This document shows, piece after piece, positions 17,817 through 25,437 of a stretch of 64,000 nucleotides of DNA (position 1 is its first letter; every line of letters starts with the position of its first letter). The position numbers and the translations under genes were made by a program. Under the pieces are notes generated by a model. It was not told where the DNA came from. It saw only the letters and a list, made by a program, of their open reading frames with translations, and made no database searches. The stretch is from Roseivivax sediminis (lineage in GTDB: Bacteria > Pseudomonadota > Alphaproteobacteria > Rhodobacterales > Rhodobacteraceae), in assembly GCF_900112685.1 (NCBI RefSeq), contig NZ_FOMS01000012.1:62001-126000 (forward strand), given 5' to 3'.

Positions 17817-19154
17817 TCACATGCTCGACGGGATTAACAGCGACAGGATCGGGAAAGCCATCAGCAGGCCCAGCACGACCATGTCCACGCCCAGGAACCG
17901 CAGAATCCCGGCAAAGATCCGGTCGATGGGCACGTCGCGGCCGACCACGCCCGAAATGACGAACACGTTTAGCCCCACCGGCGGCGTGATCAACCCGATC
18001 TCCAGAAGCTTGATGACCACCACGCCGAACCAGATCAGGTCCCAGCCGTAGCTTTCCACCAGCGGCACCATCAGCGGCAGCGTCAGCACCATGATCCCGA
18101 TCGGGTCGAGGAACATGCCGAGAAGGATGTAGATCGCCCCGATCGCCACCAGCAGGACCAGGGTCGACAGTTCTGCCGCCGACACCGCCGCGACGATGTC
18201 GTTGGCCACGCCGGTCAGCGCGATGAACGCCACGAATATCTTCGCGCCGGCGGCGATGAGGAAGATCGACGTGGTCTGGATCACTGTCTCGCGCAGGCTC
18301 TCCCACAGGCCCGCGAAGGTCAGCTTGCGCTGGGCGAAGCCGATCAGGACCGCCGCGCTGACGCAGACCGCGGCGGCCTCCGTCGCGGTGAAGAAGCCGC
18401 CGTAGATGCCGCCCACGATGATGGCGAAGAGCGCCGCGGCCGGCCAGGCCTCGCGCGCCGCGTGCCAGCGCTCGGCCGCTGTCACGGTGCCCGTGAAGGC
18501 CGGCGCCGCCTCCGGGTCGCGCTTGACCCAGACGAAGATCACCAGAAGGAACCCCGCGAGGGTCAGAAGCCCCGGAATGATCCCGGCGAGGAACAGCGCG
18601 GAGATCGAGGTTTCCGTAAAGATACCGTAGATGATGAAGAGGACCGACGGCGGGATCAGCGACCCCAGCGTGCCGCCTGCCGCAACTGACGCCGTGGCCA
18701 GTCGCTTGTCGTAGCCCAGCCGCAGCATTTCCGGGCTGCAGATCCGCCCCATGGTCGAGGCGCAGGCGATGGACGATCCGGTGATCGCCGAGAAACCGCC
18801 GCACCCCATGACCGAGGCCATCGCCACCCCGCCGGGCACGCGCACCAGCCAGACCCGCGCGGCGTGGTAGATCCGCGTCGTGATCTCGGCCCGGTAGGCG
18901 ATGTGCCCAAGCGCCACGAACAGCGGGATCATCGACAGGTCGTAGGAATGGATGAGGTCGAAGGAGTTCGAGAAGACGAGGCTCGCCGTCGGGGTCCAGG
19001 CGCGCTCGGGCAGGAACTCTCCGGTGCGCAGGGCGAAGATCACGAAGGTGCCGAGGCTCGCCACGCCCGCCAGCGCGAAGGCGATGGGCACGCGCAGGGC
19101 CAGCAGCCCGATGACAGAGGCGAAGGCGACAAGGCCGATGAGTGTTCCGTCCAT
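17817..19154 (-). CDS. dctM: TRAP transporter large membrane subunit (DctM type)
   Basis: A 445-residue multi-spanning membrane protein, the second DctM in the window. It contains SMIPLFVALGHIAYRAEI, the GCGGFSAITGSSIACASTMG segment, GGTLGSLIPPSVLFIIYG and, near the end, IGLITPPVGLNVFVISG. It differs from the 8.4-kb copy in the N-terminal motifs, indicating a distinct TRAP subgroup rather than a local duplication. It lies three bases after dctQ and ten before the internal iclR gene. Confidence 0.93.
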   Translation of the reverse strand: MDGTLIGLVAFASVIGLLALRVPIAFALAGVASLGTFVIFALRTGEFLPERAWTPTASLVFSNSFDLIHSYDLSMIPLFVALGHIAYRAEITTRIYHAARVWLVRVPGGVAMASVMGCGGFSAITGSSIACASTMGRICSPEMLRLGYDKRLATASVAAGGTLGSLIPPSVLFIIYGIFTETSISALFLAGIIPGLLTLAGFLLVIFVWVKRDPEAAPAFTGTVTAAERWHAAREAWPAAALFAIIVGGIYGGFFTATEAAAVCVSAAVLIGFAQRKLTFAGLWESLRETVIQTTSIFLIAAGAKIFVAFIALTGVANDIVAAVSAAELSTLVLLVAIGAIYILLGMFLDPIGIMVLTLPLMVPLVESYGWDLIWFGVVVIKLLEIGLITPPVGLNVFVISGVVGRDVPIDRIFAGILRFLGVDMVVLGLLMAFPILSLLIPSSM

Positions 19155-19157
19155 TGC

Positions 19158-19667
19158 TCAGCGCACCTCGCCGTATCCGGTGGGTGCCAGCGGCTGTCCT
19201 CGGCGCAGGGCGCGCAGATCGCCCGCCACCATCAGCGCCAGCCGCAGCCAGCAGATCGACACGCCGAGAAGGAAGATCGCCCGCCCGGGCCATTTCGGCA
19301 GGGTCAGGTCGCCGAAGAAATAGGCGCCGGAGGCGAGGGCGCCGGTCGTCTCGCGCCAGCCGGCCCAGATCAGCGGCGCCAGCGCCAGAAGCCCGAAGAC
19401 CGACCCGAAGATCACCAGCGCGTCGCGGCCCCTTTCGGGCAGCCGGTTGGAGAACACCTCCACCACGATATGCGCGCGGTTCGCGGTGGTGGCGGCCATC
19501 GGCAGAACGATGGCCGCCACCATCAGCTCGCGCACCAGTACGATCGCGTCCGGCACGCTGCCGTTCACGAGAATGCGCAGGAGCACGGTCGCGGTGATCA
19601 GCAGGCCGAGCCCGAGCACGGACAGGATGGCCAGTTGCACCAGCAGCATCTCGACGCGGCGCAGCAT
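19158..19667 (-). CDS. dctQ: TRAP transporter small membrane subunit (DctQ type)
   Basis: A 169-residue protein with four predicted membrane segments, the DctQ partner of the adjacent DctM. VLVRELMVAAIVLPMAATTANRAHI-like wording (LVRELMVAAIV, then NRAHIVVEVF) is typical of the small subunit. The ATG at 19667 was chosen because GAGGG lies upstream; a longer frame reaches into the dctP-dctQ spacer hairpin and is rejected. Confidence 0.88.
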   Translation of the reverse strand: MLRRVEMLLVQLAILSVLGLGLLITATVLLRILVNGSVPDAIVLVRELMVAAIVLPMAATTANRAHIVVEVFSNRLPERGRDALVIFGSVFGLLALAPLIWAGWRETTGALASGAYFFGDLTLPKWPGRAIFLLGVSICWLRLALMVAGDLRALRRGQPLAPTGYGEVR

Positions 19668-19699
19668 GTGGAACCCTCGTTCAGGTAAGACGGATCGGA

Positions 19700-19724
19700 G
19701 CGCGCGCCGCGGCACGGCGCGCGC
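19700..19724 (-). other. Intercistronic hairpin between dctP and dctQ (second TRAP)
   Basis: GCGCGCGCCG (19700-19709) pairs perfectly with CGGCGCGCGC (19715-19724) over a five-base loop. It lies 21 bases after the dctP stop in the transcribed direction and has no T-run. It is the positional counterpart of the hairpin at 7840-7868 in the other TRAP operon, though the stem sequence differs. Confidence 0.7.
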
Positions 19725-19745
19725 GAGGAGGCGGATGGCGCGGGC

Positions 19746-20795
19746 TCAGCCGTCGCCGTTCTCCCAAGGGTAGCCGTCGCTGTCGCGTTGCCCGGCGTAC
19801 TTGTCCAAGAGGCTCTTGTAGGTCTCCAGGATGTCGGCGCCGTCGAGCCCCATGCCGTTGACCTGGTCCACCCATTCGTCGACATAGGTGGCGCCGGCCT
19901 CCACGAGCCGGGCGCGGTCCTCCTCGGGCAGTTCGATGATCTCGACACCGGCCTCGCGCATGGTCTCGATCGCGGCCTCGTTGTCGGCTGTGATGAGCCG
20001 GCCGAGTTCGTCCGACATCTTATCGCCGGCCTCGAGCAGGATTTCCTGCTTCGGCGGCTCCAGACGGTCGAAGGCGTCCTTGTTCATGAATACGCCGAGC
20101 GCGCCGGTCTGGCCCCAGTTGAGGAGCGTGTAGCTGTCGATCACCTCCTGCTGCTTCAGCGCCGCCGTGGCGTAGGAATAGGTCTGCGAGCAATCCAGCA
20201 GGCCGGTGTCGAGCCCCTGGTAGGCGTCGTAGATCGACATCGGCACGAGGTTGGCGCCGAAATCCGCGAAGGTGTCGCCGTAGGCCCCCACGCCGCGGAC
20301 CTTGAGCCCCTCGATATCCTCGACCGACCGGATCGCAGCGCCCTGACAGGCGATATGCACCGCCGAGGTGGTGAAGGTGCCGAGATAGACGAGGTTTTCC
20401 GCCGCCATCGCCTGTTTGAGGCCGTCATGGGTGCGCATCATCTCGTCGGTGGCCTTCATGCCGACCCAGGCGTCGGCGTTCTCCAGCGGCATGTCGGCGA
20501 TGCGGTAGGGGGCCATTTCCTTGGGGAAGTACACCGCGATGATCGTGCCCATGTCGGCCACGCCGTCGGCGATGCCCGACAGGGCTGCGCTCGCCTTGAA
20601 GAGCGCGCCGCCCCACTGGATGTCGAGATTCATTTCACCGTCCGACAGTGTGTCCACCTGCTCGGCGAAATACGACAGCGCCTCGCCGCGGGCGCCGCGG
20701 TTCGGGCCGGCCTCCCCGACAAAGAACGTCTGCGCGCCGGCGGCTCCGGCCGACAGCATCAGAGTGCCCGCAAGCGCGGATCTCAGCATGGTCAT
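19746..20795 (-). CDS. dctP: TRAP transporter substrate-binding protein (DctP type)
   Basis: A 349-residue periplasmic binding protein and the first gene of the leftward dctPQM-iclR-pim-like run. Residues 1-21 form a signal peptide ending SAGAAGA-QT. The mature protein has the family segments SDGEMNLDIQWGGALFKASA, IEGLKVRGVGAYGDTF with the substrate arginine, and YQGLDTGLLDCSQTY. It is only distantly like the 325-residue DctP at 6.8 kb. Linkage to acyl-CoA pathway genes suggests a mono- or dicarboxylic acid ligand such as pimelate or adipate; this is inference. A GGGAGG site precedes the ATG at 20795. Confidence 0.9.
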   Translation of the reverse strand: MTMLRSALAGTLMLSAGAAGAQTFFVGEAGPNRGARGEALSYFAEQVDTLSDGEMNLDIQWGGALFKASAALSGIADGVADMGTIIAVYFPKEMAPYRIADMPLENADAWVGMKATDEMMRTHDGLKQAMAAENLVYLGTFTTSAVHIACQGAAIRSVEDIEGLKVRGVGAYGDTFADFGANLVPMSIYDAYQGLDTGLLDCSQTYSYATAALKQQEVIDSYTLLNWGQTGALGVFMNKDAFDRLEPPKQEILLEAGDKMSDELGRLITADNEAAIETMREAGVEIIELPEEDRARLVEAGATYVDEWVDQVNGMGLDGADILETYKSLLDKYAGQRDSDGYPWENGDG

Positions 20796-20837
20796 GGTGG
20801 TCCTCCCTTTTCCACTATGCAGAATTTATTTTTGCCA

Positions 20838-20866
20838 AGTGAAACTCAGGTCGCAGAAAACGTCAA
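20838..20866 (-). promoter_or_regulatory. Candidate promoter of the TRAP/pim-like operon
   Basis: On the minus strand TTGACG (20861-20866) and TTCACT (20838-20843) are 17 bases apart, about 43 bases upstream of the dctP ATG. The -35 matches sigma-70 consensus at five of six positions; the -10 is weaker. Confidence 0.4.
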
Positions 20867-21018
20867 CCGGGGCCGCGCCAGGGGCGCGGGGTCTTGCCGA
20901 GCCGGATTTCATCGTAAGGACGCGGCTGTAGGATGCGCCTGCTCAGGCGCGGGAATACGGGCGCATCTGCCGATGCCGCGCGCCGGGCCGGTGGCCTGCC
21001 GATCCGGCCCGAAGCGCC

Positions 21019-21849
21019 TCAGCCGGCTCCGACCGGCGACGCCGTGCCGATGGCGGCGCCGCTATAGCCGAGCGCGCGGGACGCCTCGAGTCCGGCCGCG
21101 CGCAGTTGGGCGGCGATCTCGGGTTTCTTCGCCTCGTCGAAGCGGAAGAGCGGAAAGGCCACGCTGATCGCCGCCGCCGAGGTGCCCATGTGGTCGAGCA
21201 CCGGCGTCGCCATGCAGCGCACACCGGCCTCGCTTTCCTCGATCTCCTCGGCGATGCCGGTGGCGCGGACCTGCATGAGCTCTGTGTGCAGCGTTGCGGC
21301 ATCGGTGATGGTGCGCGGCGCGAGCTTCACGAACTGCATCCGCGCCAGGCGGTCGTTCACCTCGTCATCGGCGCGAAAGGCCAGCAGCGCCTTGCCGAGC
21401 GACGTCGAGTGCAGCGGGTTGCGGTAGCCCAGCTTGGACTGCATCGCGAGGCTGTAGGTGCTGTCGTATTTGTGAATGTAGGTGACGCGCTGGTCGTGAC
21501 CGTCCATCACGCCGAGATTGATCGCTTCGCCCGTGGCCCGGGACAGCCCGCCCATGACCCGGTCCGCGACGCGCAGGACGTCCTCCTGCCCGCGCAGGGA
21601 CTTGGCGCCCAGGCTGAAGAGCTTCAGCGTCAGGTGGTATTTCTCGGTGTCGGGATCCTGCGCGACATAGCCGAGGTCGGCCATGGTCTGCAGCAGACGG
21701 TGCGCGGTGCTCTTGGATGTCATCGCCGTATGCGCGAGGTCGGCCAGCCCGGCGCTGCGCTCCTCGACGAGTGCCTCCAGCACCGAGAAGACCTTCAGGA
21801 CCGCGGCGACGTTTTCCGTCTTCGGGGAGTGCTGGCTGGACATGGACAT
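21019..21849 (-). CDS. kdgR: IclR-family regulator, KdgR-like
   Basis: A 276-residue IclR-family regulator. The winged helix covers about residues 12-75 (VAAVLKVFSVLEALVEE, MTSKSTAHRLLQTMADLGYV) and the effector domain follows, with NPLHSTSLGKALLAF and the GVRCMATPVLDHMG segment. It is divergent from kduI-kduD with 345 bases between starts, the arrangement expected for the repressor of unsaturated-uronate catabolism, whose inducer in the characterised KdgR proteins is KDG or an upstream intermediate. The call KdgR is therefore family plus context. Several palindromes lie in the shared spacer. Confidence 0.8.
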   Translation of the reverse strand: MSMSSQHSPKTENVAAVLKVFSVLEALVEERSAGLADLAHTAMTSKSTAHRLLQTMADLGYVAQDPDTEKYHLTLKLFSLGAKSLRGQEDVLRVADRVMGGLSRATGEAINLGVMDGHDQRVTYIHKYDSTYSLAMQSKLGYRNPLHSTSLGKALLAFRADDEVNDRLARMQFVKLAPRTITDAATLHTELMQVRATGIAEEIEESEAGVRCMATPVLDHMGTSAAAISVAFPLFRFDEAKKPEIAAQLRAAGLEASRALGYSGAAIGTASPVGAG

Positions 21850-21869
21850 CCCGTGTTTTCTGGAATTGG

Positions 21870-21898
21870 AGTCTGAAATCTGGCGACAGGCGAGTCAA
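21870..21898 (-). promoter_or_regulatory. Candidate kdgR promoter
   Basis: On the minus strand TTGACT (21893-21898) and CAGACT (21870-21875) are separated by 17 bases, with the -10 ending about 20 bases before the regulator ATG. The -10 matches the consensus at only three positions. Confidence 0.3.
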
Positions 21899-21951
21899 CG
21901 TGTCTGAGATGTGTGGCATAGTGCGTTGGTATCGATCTTTTATATGCGAAA

Positions 21952-22021
21952 TGGAGCGTCGTTCCAATTTTGGTTGATCCACTCCGGAAACCATGTTCCC
22001 TTATTTCCGAAATGCTGTTTC
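21952..22021. promoter_or_regulatory. Cluster of IclR-type palindromes between kdgR and kduI
   Basis: The 345-base spacer holds several inverted repeats. TGGAGCGTCGTTCCA (21952-21966) pairs at six of seven positions around its centre and resembles the IclR consensus TGGAAATnATTTCCA. GGAA-N6-TTCC lies at 21987-22000, ATTTCCGAAAT (22003-22013) is a perfect palindrome, and GAAATGCTGTTTC (22009-22021) resembles the enterobacterial KdgR box. I regard them as candidate KdgR operators. A small open frame across 21970-22167 looks non-coding. Nothing else is evident in the spacer. Confidence 0.5.
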
Positions 22022-22194
22022 AAAAACTGATGCAGCGGGACAGGGACGAGATCGCAGTGCAGTCGCCGCCCGGATTCGGGGTTCGGACAGGCGCCCGCTG
22101 GGACATGCGCCCGCTGATCTGCCTCGTCACCTTCGGGCTGGGCGCGGCCTCGGCCCCTGATCCCTGACGTCCCGAACCGATCAAGGAGTTTCCC

Positions 22195-23019
22195 ATGCAA
22201 ACAGTTGAGACCCGCCACGCGGTGCATCCCGATCACGTGCGGAGCATGGACACCACCGCGCTGCGCGACCATTTCCTCGCACCCGGGCTCTTTGCCGCCG
22301 GCGAGATCCGCCTGTGCTACACGCATTACGACCGCATGGTGATCGGCGGCGTGGTGCCGGACGGCAAGGCGCTGACGCTCGAGACGGTGGAGGAGACGCG
22401 CACCGCCACCTTCCTGGAGCGCCGGGAAATGGGGGTCGTGAATATCGGCGGCGCCGGGAGCGTGACCGCGGACGGCACCACGCACGAGATGAAGCGCGGC
22501 GACGTGCTTTACCTCGGCATGGGCACCGGGCCGGTGTCTTTCGCGGGACAGGGGCGGTTCTACGTCGCTTCCGCCCCCGCGCACCGCTCCTGTCCGACCG
22601 CTCTGGTGACGGTGGAGGGCGCCAGGGAGGTGACGATGGGCGCCGCGGAGACCTCCAACAAGCGCACCATCCGACAGTTCATCCATCCCGAGGTGATCGA
22701 CAGCTGCCAGTTGACGCTCGGCTACACCGCGCTCGAGGCGGGCTCGGTCTGGAACACGATACCCAGCCACGTCCACGATAGACGGATGGAGGCCTATCTC
22801 TACTGGGGCATGGACGACGAGGCGCGGGTTCTGCATCTCATGGGTGAGCCGCAGGAGACACGCCATCTGTTCGTGGCCAACGAACAGGCCGTGATCTCTC
22901 CGCCCTGGTCGATCCATTCCGGCGCGGGCATCGGGGAATACACCTTCATCTGGTGCATGGCCGGGGACAACAAGGATTTCACCGACATGGATTTCGTGCA
23001 GCCGAAGGAGATGAGATGA
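22195..23019 (+). CDS. kduI: 5-dehydro-4-deoxy-D-glucuronate isomerase
   Basis: A 274-residue cupin-fold isomerase that converts 5-keto-4-deoxyuronate (from unsaturated uronides released by pectin, hyaluronan or ulvan lyases) to 2,5-diketo-3-deoxygluconate. Full family length; the metal-binding cupin histidines lie in IPSHVHDRRMEAYLYW and the HSGAGIGEYTFIWCMAGDN segment. AAGGAG precedes the ATG at 22195. It overlaps kduD by four bases. No polysaccharide lyase is in the window, so the source of the uronide is elsewhere or external. Confidence 0.96.
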   Translation: MQTVETRHAVHPDHVRSMDTTALRDHFLAPGLFAAGEIRLCYTHYDRMVIGGVVPDGKALTLETVEETRTATFLERREMGVVNIGGAGSVTADGTTHEMKRGDVLYLGMGTGPVSFAGQGRFYVASAPAHRSCPTALVTVEGAREVTMGAAETSNKRTIRQFIHPEVIDSCQLTLGYTALEAGSVWNTIPSHVHDRRMEAYLYWGMDDEARVLHLMGEPQETRHLFVANEQAVISPPWSIHSGAGIGEYTFIWCMAGDNKDFTDMDFVQPKEMR

Positions 23020-23756
23020 CCGCCTTTTCGCTCGATGGACGAACCGCGCTGGTGACCGGCGCCAATACCGGGATCGGCCGGGCGATCGCGGTGGCTCTGG
23101 CCGGGGCGGGCGCGCGGGTCCTGTGCGCCGGCCGCCGCTCCTGCGAGGCGACGGTGGCCGAGATCGCCGATGCGGGCGGCGCGGCCGAGGACATGCGGCT
23201 CGATTTTTCCGACCCGATGGCAGCGACAGGCCTTTTCGCGGAGCGCGAGATCGACATTCTGGTCAACAATGCCGGGATCATCCGGCGCGAGGAGTCCGTC
23301 GACTTCTCCGAGGCCGACTGGGACGAGGTCATGGACGTGAACGCCAAGGCGGTGTTCTTCACCTGCCAGGCCTTCGCCAGGGCGGTGATGGCGCGCGGCG
23401 GCGCCGGCAAGATCGTCAACATCGCCTCCCTCCTGTCGTTCCAGGGCGGCATCCGGGTGCCGTCCTACACCGCGTCGAAACACGCGGTGGCGGGGCTGAC
23501 CAAGGTCTTGTGCAACGAATGGGCGGGGCAGGGCGTGAACGTGAACGCCATCGCACCGGGCTACATCGCCACCAACAACACCGAGGCGCTGCGGAGCGAT
23601 CCCGAGCGGTCGAAGGCGATCCTCGACCGCATTCCCGCCGGCCGCTGGGGTGCGGCCGAGGACATCGCGCAAACGGCGGTGTACCTGTCGGCGCCGGCTT
23701 CGGACTACGTGCACGGCGCGGTCATCAACGTCGACGGCGGTTGGCTGGCGCGCTGA
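23016..23756 (+). CDS. kduD: 2-keto-3-deoxygluconate 5-dehydrogenase
   Basis: A 246-residue short-chain dehydrogenase that reduces the KduI product to 2-keto-3-deoxygluconate (KDG) with NAD(P)H. The coenzyme motif TGANTGIG, NNAG, the catalytic serine in NIASLLSFQGG and YTASKHA with the Tyr-Lys pair are intact, and it ends in the usual VDGGWLAR. Its ATG overlaps the kduI stop by four bases. Its product is the same KDG made by UxuA at 4.8 kb. It ends convergently 119 bases from the Nit1C cluster. Confidence 0.93.
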   Translation: MTAFSLDGRTALVTGANTGIGRAIAVALAGAGARVLCAGRRSCEATVAEIADAGGAAEDMRLDFSDPMAATGLFAEREIDILVNNAGIIRREESVDFSEADWDEVMDVNAKAVFFTCQAFARAVMARGGAGKIVNIASLLSFQGGIRVPSYTASKHAVAGLTKVLCNEWAGQGVNVNAIAPGYIATNNTEALRSDPERSKAILDRIPAGRWGAAEDIAQTAVYLSAPASDYVHGAVINVDGGWLAR

Positions 23757-23875
23757 GCGCTGGCGGTCGGCACTGGAAAGGCGGTCTGCACGGGTGAACG
23801 TCGGCAGATCGACGAGGGTTGGCCCGGTCGAAACGCTGTCCCCGCGCGGCTCAGCGCCACGCCGCGACCGGTTCC

Positions 23876-25141
23876 TCACGATGCGGCGCGGGCCTCGAGC
23901 TGTTCGGCGATGCGGGCGGCGAGGTAGCGGCTGTCCTCCTCGATCCCGAGGAAGCGGCCCGATCCCCAGGTGTTCAGCCAGCCGAGCCCGATGAAGCAGA
24001 GCCCCGGCACCGCCGTCACCCCGCGGTGGTACTCCGGCTTGCCGTGCGGATCGAAGACGTCCGCCTCGATCCAGCCGTAGTCGGGCCGGAAGCCGATCGC
24101 CCAGATAACCGAGGTGATGCCCGCCTCCGCCAGATCGATATCGGTCGCTTCCTCCGCGGGCTCCCAGACCTTCTCGAAGGGCGGCTCTTCCGGCGCGTCG
24201 ATGCCTTCGCGGGCGATATGGGCATCGATCTGCTCGCGGATCCCGAGATAGGAGCGATCGGCGTCGTCGAGGTTCTTCGCCAGATCGGGCAGGAAACCTG
24301 CGCGCGTGCCGTCCATGTCCGCGAGTGAGCCGTAGAGCGACAGCCCGTGATCGACGTGGAAGCGGCGCAGGTCGATCTCCTTGCCGCCATCGCGGCCGGA
24401 CATGTAGTGATTGGTCTGGCCGAGCGCCTTCTCCGGGTCCGGATGGGCGTCGATGGTCACGGAATAATGCCCGGCATCGTAGAGCCAGTCGGTCGCGTCG
24501 CGCCCGCGATAGTGCCGCGGGCTGCGCGGCGCGGGACCGACGGCCAGGTGCACGTCGCGCCCGTCGCGGATGCAATCCTCCATGATCTGCACGCCCGACT
24601 GGCCGGTGCCGACGATCAGCACGCCGCCCTCCGGCAACTGGCCGGGGTTGCGATAGTCCGCGGAATGGATCTGCGCGATCTCCGGCGACAGGCGCTGCGC
24701 GAACCCAGGCTCGATCGGCTTGTCGTAGCCGCCGGTGGCGATTACAACCGCCTCCGCCGTCCAGCGGCCATCCGAGGTCTCCACCACGAAGCCGCCGCCG
24801 AGGCGCTGCGCCACGCGCGTGACCTCGACGCCTTCGCGCAGGTCGGGCCGCACCCTTTCGGCGAAGGCGTCGAGATAGTCCGCGATCTCGTCCTTCGGCA
24901 TGAAACCGTGCGGGTCGGTGCCGCCATAGTCGCGGCCGTAGTGGAAATCCGGCAGGCGGCACTGCCAGTTCGGCGTGACGAGGCAAAAGCTGTCCCAGCG
25001 GTTGCGCTTCCAGGAGTGGAACGCGCGGTGCCGCTCGAAGATCACGCTGTCGATGCCATGCTGGCGCAGGCAATGGGCTGTGGACAGGCCGGCCTGCCCA
25101 CCGCCGACGATGGCGACGGGGATGTGCTGGGGGCGGGTCAT
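23876..25141 (-). CDS. nitH: Nit1C flavin-dependent oxidoreductase (MSMEG_0569 family)
   Basis: A 421-residue flavoprotein with two Rossmann motifs, GGGQAG near residue 13 for FAD and GTGQSG near residue 178 for NAD(P)H, and the flavin-monooxygenase-type layout (the late ATGGYD and IGLGWLNTWGSG segments). It matches the MSMEG_0569 family that is found almost only in Nit1C clusters. The ATG overlaps the nitG stop by four bases. Its reaction is unknown; an oxygenase or an oxidase acting on the product of the cluster is possible. It is the last gene of the leftward operon. Confidence 0.88.
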   Translation of the reverse strand: MTRPQHIPVAIVGGGQAGLSTAHCLRQHGIDSVIFERHRAFHSWKRNRWDSFCLVTPNWQCRLPDFHYGRDYGGTDPHGFMPKDEIADYLDAFAERVRPDLREGVEVTRVAQRLGGGFVVETSDGRWTAEAVVIATGGYDKPIEPGFAQRLSPEIAQIHSADYRNPGQLPEGGVLIVGTGQSGVQIMEDCIRDGRDVHLAVGPAPRSPRHYRGRDATDWLYDAGHYSVTIDAHPDPEKALGQTNHYMSGRDGGKEIDLRRFHVDHGLSLYGSLADMDGTRAGFLPDLAKNLDDADRSYLGIREQIDAHIAREGIDAPEEPPFEKVWEPAEEATDIDLAEAGITSVIWAIGFRPDYGWIEADVFDPHGKPEYHRGVTAVPGLCFIGLGWLNTWGSGRFLGIEEDSRYLAARIAEQLEARAAS

Positions 25142-25437
25142 GTGCGGGGTCCTCCGGTGGAGAGGGTCAGGCAGAGGATCTCGGCCCCGGGGTCGTCCAG
25201 GCGGTCGAGCCGCGTCTCGATCCGGCCGAGTTCCTCCATCGCCGCGCTGCAGGCGAAGCCGTAGCTTTGCCGCACCCGCTCCGACGCGCGTTCGAGAGCG
25301 GTGCGGGCGCGGCGCCGGAATTCGGGCGCCGGGTAGCTCCGGCCCGGCTCGAACAGTTCGGCCACCACGGAGGAAGGAGAATACAGCGCCTCTTCGGCCC
25401 CGTCGGGCCAGCGCACGGTCCAGTATGTCTCAGGCAA
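25138..25437 (-). CDS. nitG: Nit1C small protein (MSMEG_0570 family)
   Basis: A 99-residue soluble protein of the MSMEG_0570 family, described in databases as nitrogen-starvation response proteins, with no known activity. It opens with YWTVRWPDGAEEALYSPSSVV, has a central FRRRARTALERASERVR helix and a C-terminal strand. It overlaps nitF by eight bases and nitH by four, so it is tightly coupled. It may be a partner or chaperone for a neighbour; that is guesswork. Confidence 0.82.
   Translation of the reverse strand: MPETYWTVRWPDGAEEALYSPSSVVAELFEPGRSYPAPEFRRRARTALERASERVRQSYGFACSAAMEELGRIETRLDRLDDPGAEILCLTLSTGGPRT

Noticed and set aside
21970-22167. A 65-residue open frame upstream of kduI
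   Set aside because: No ribosome site, no family resemblance, and it covers the palindromes expected to be operators.
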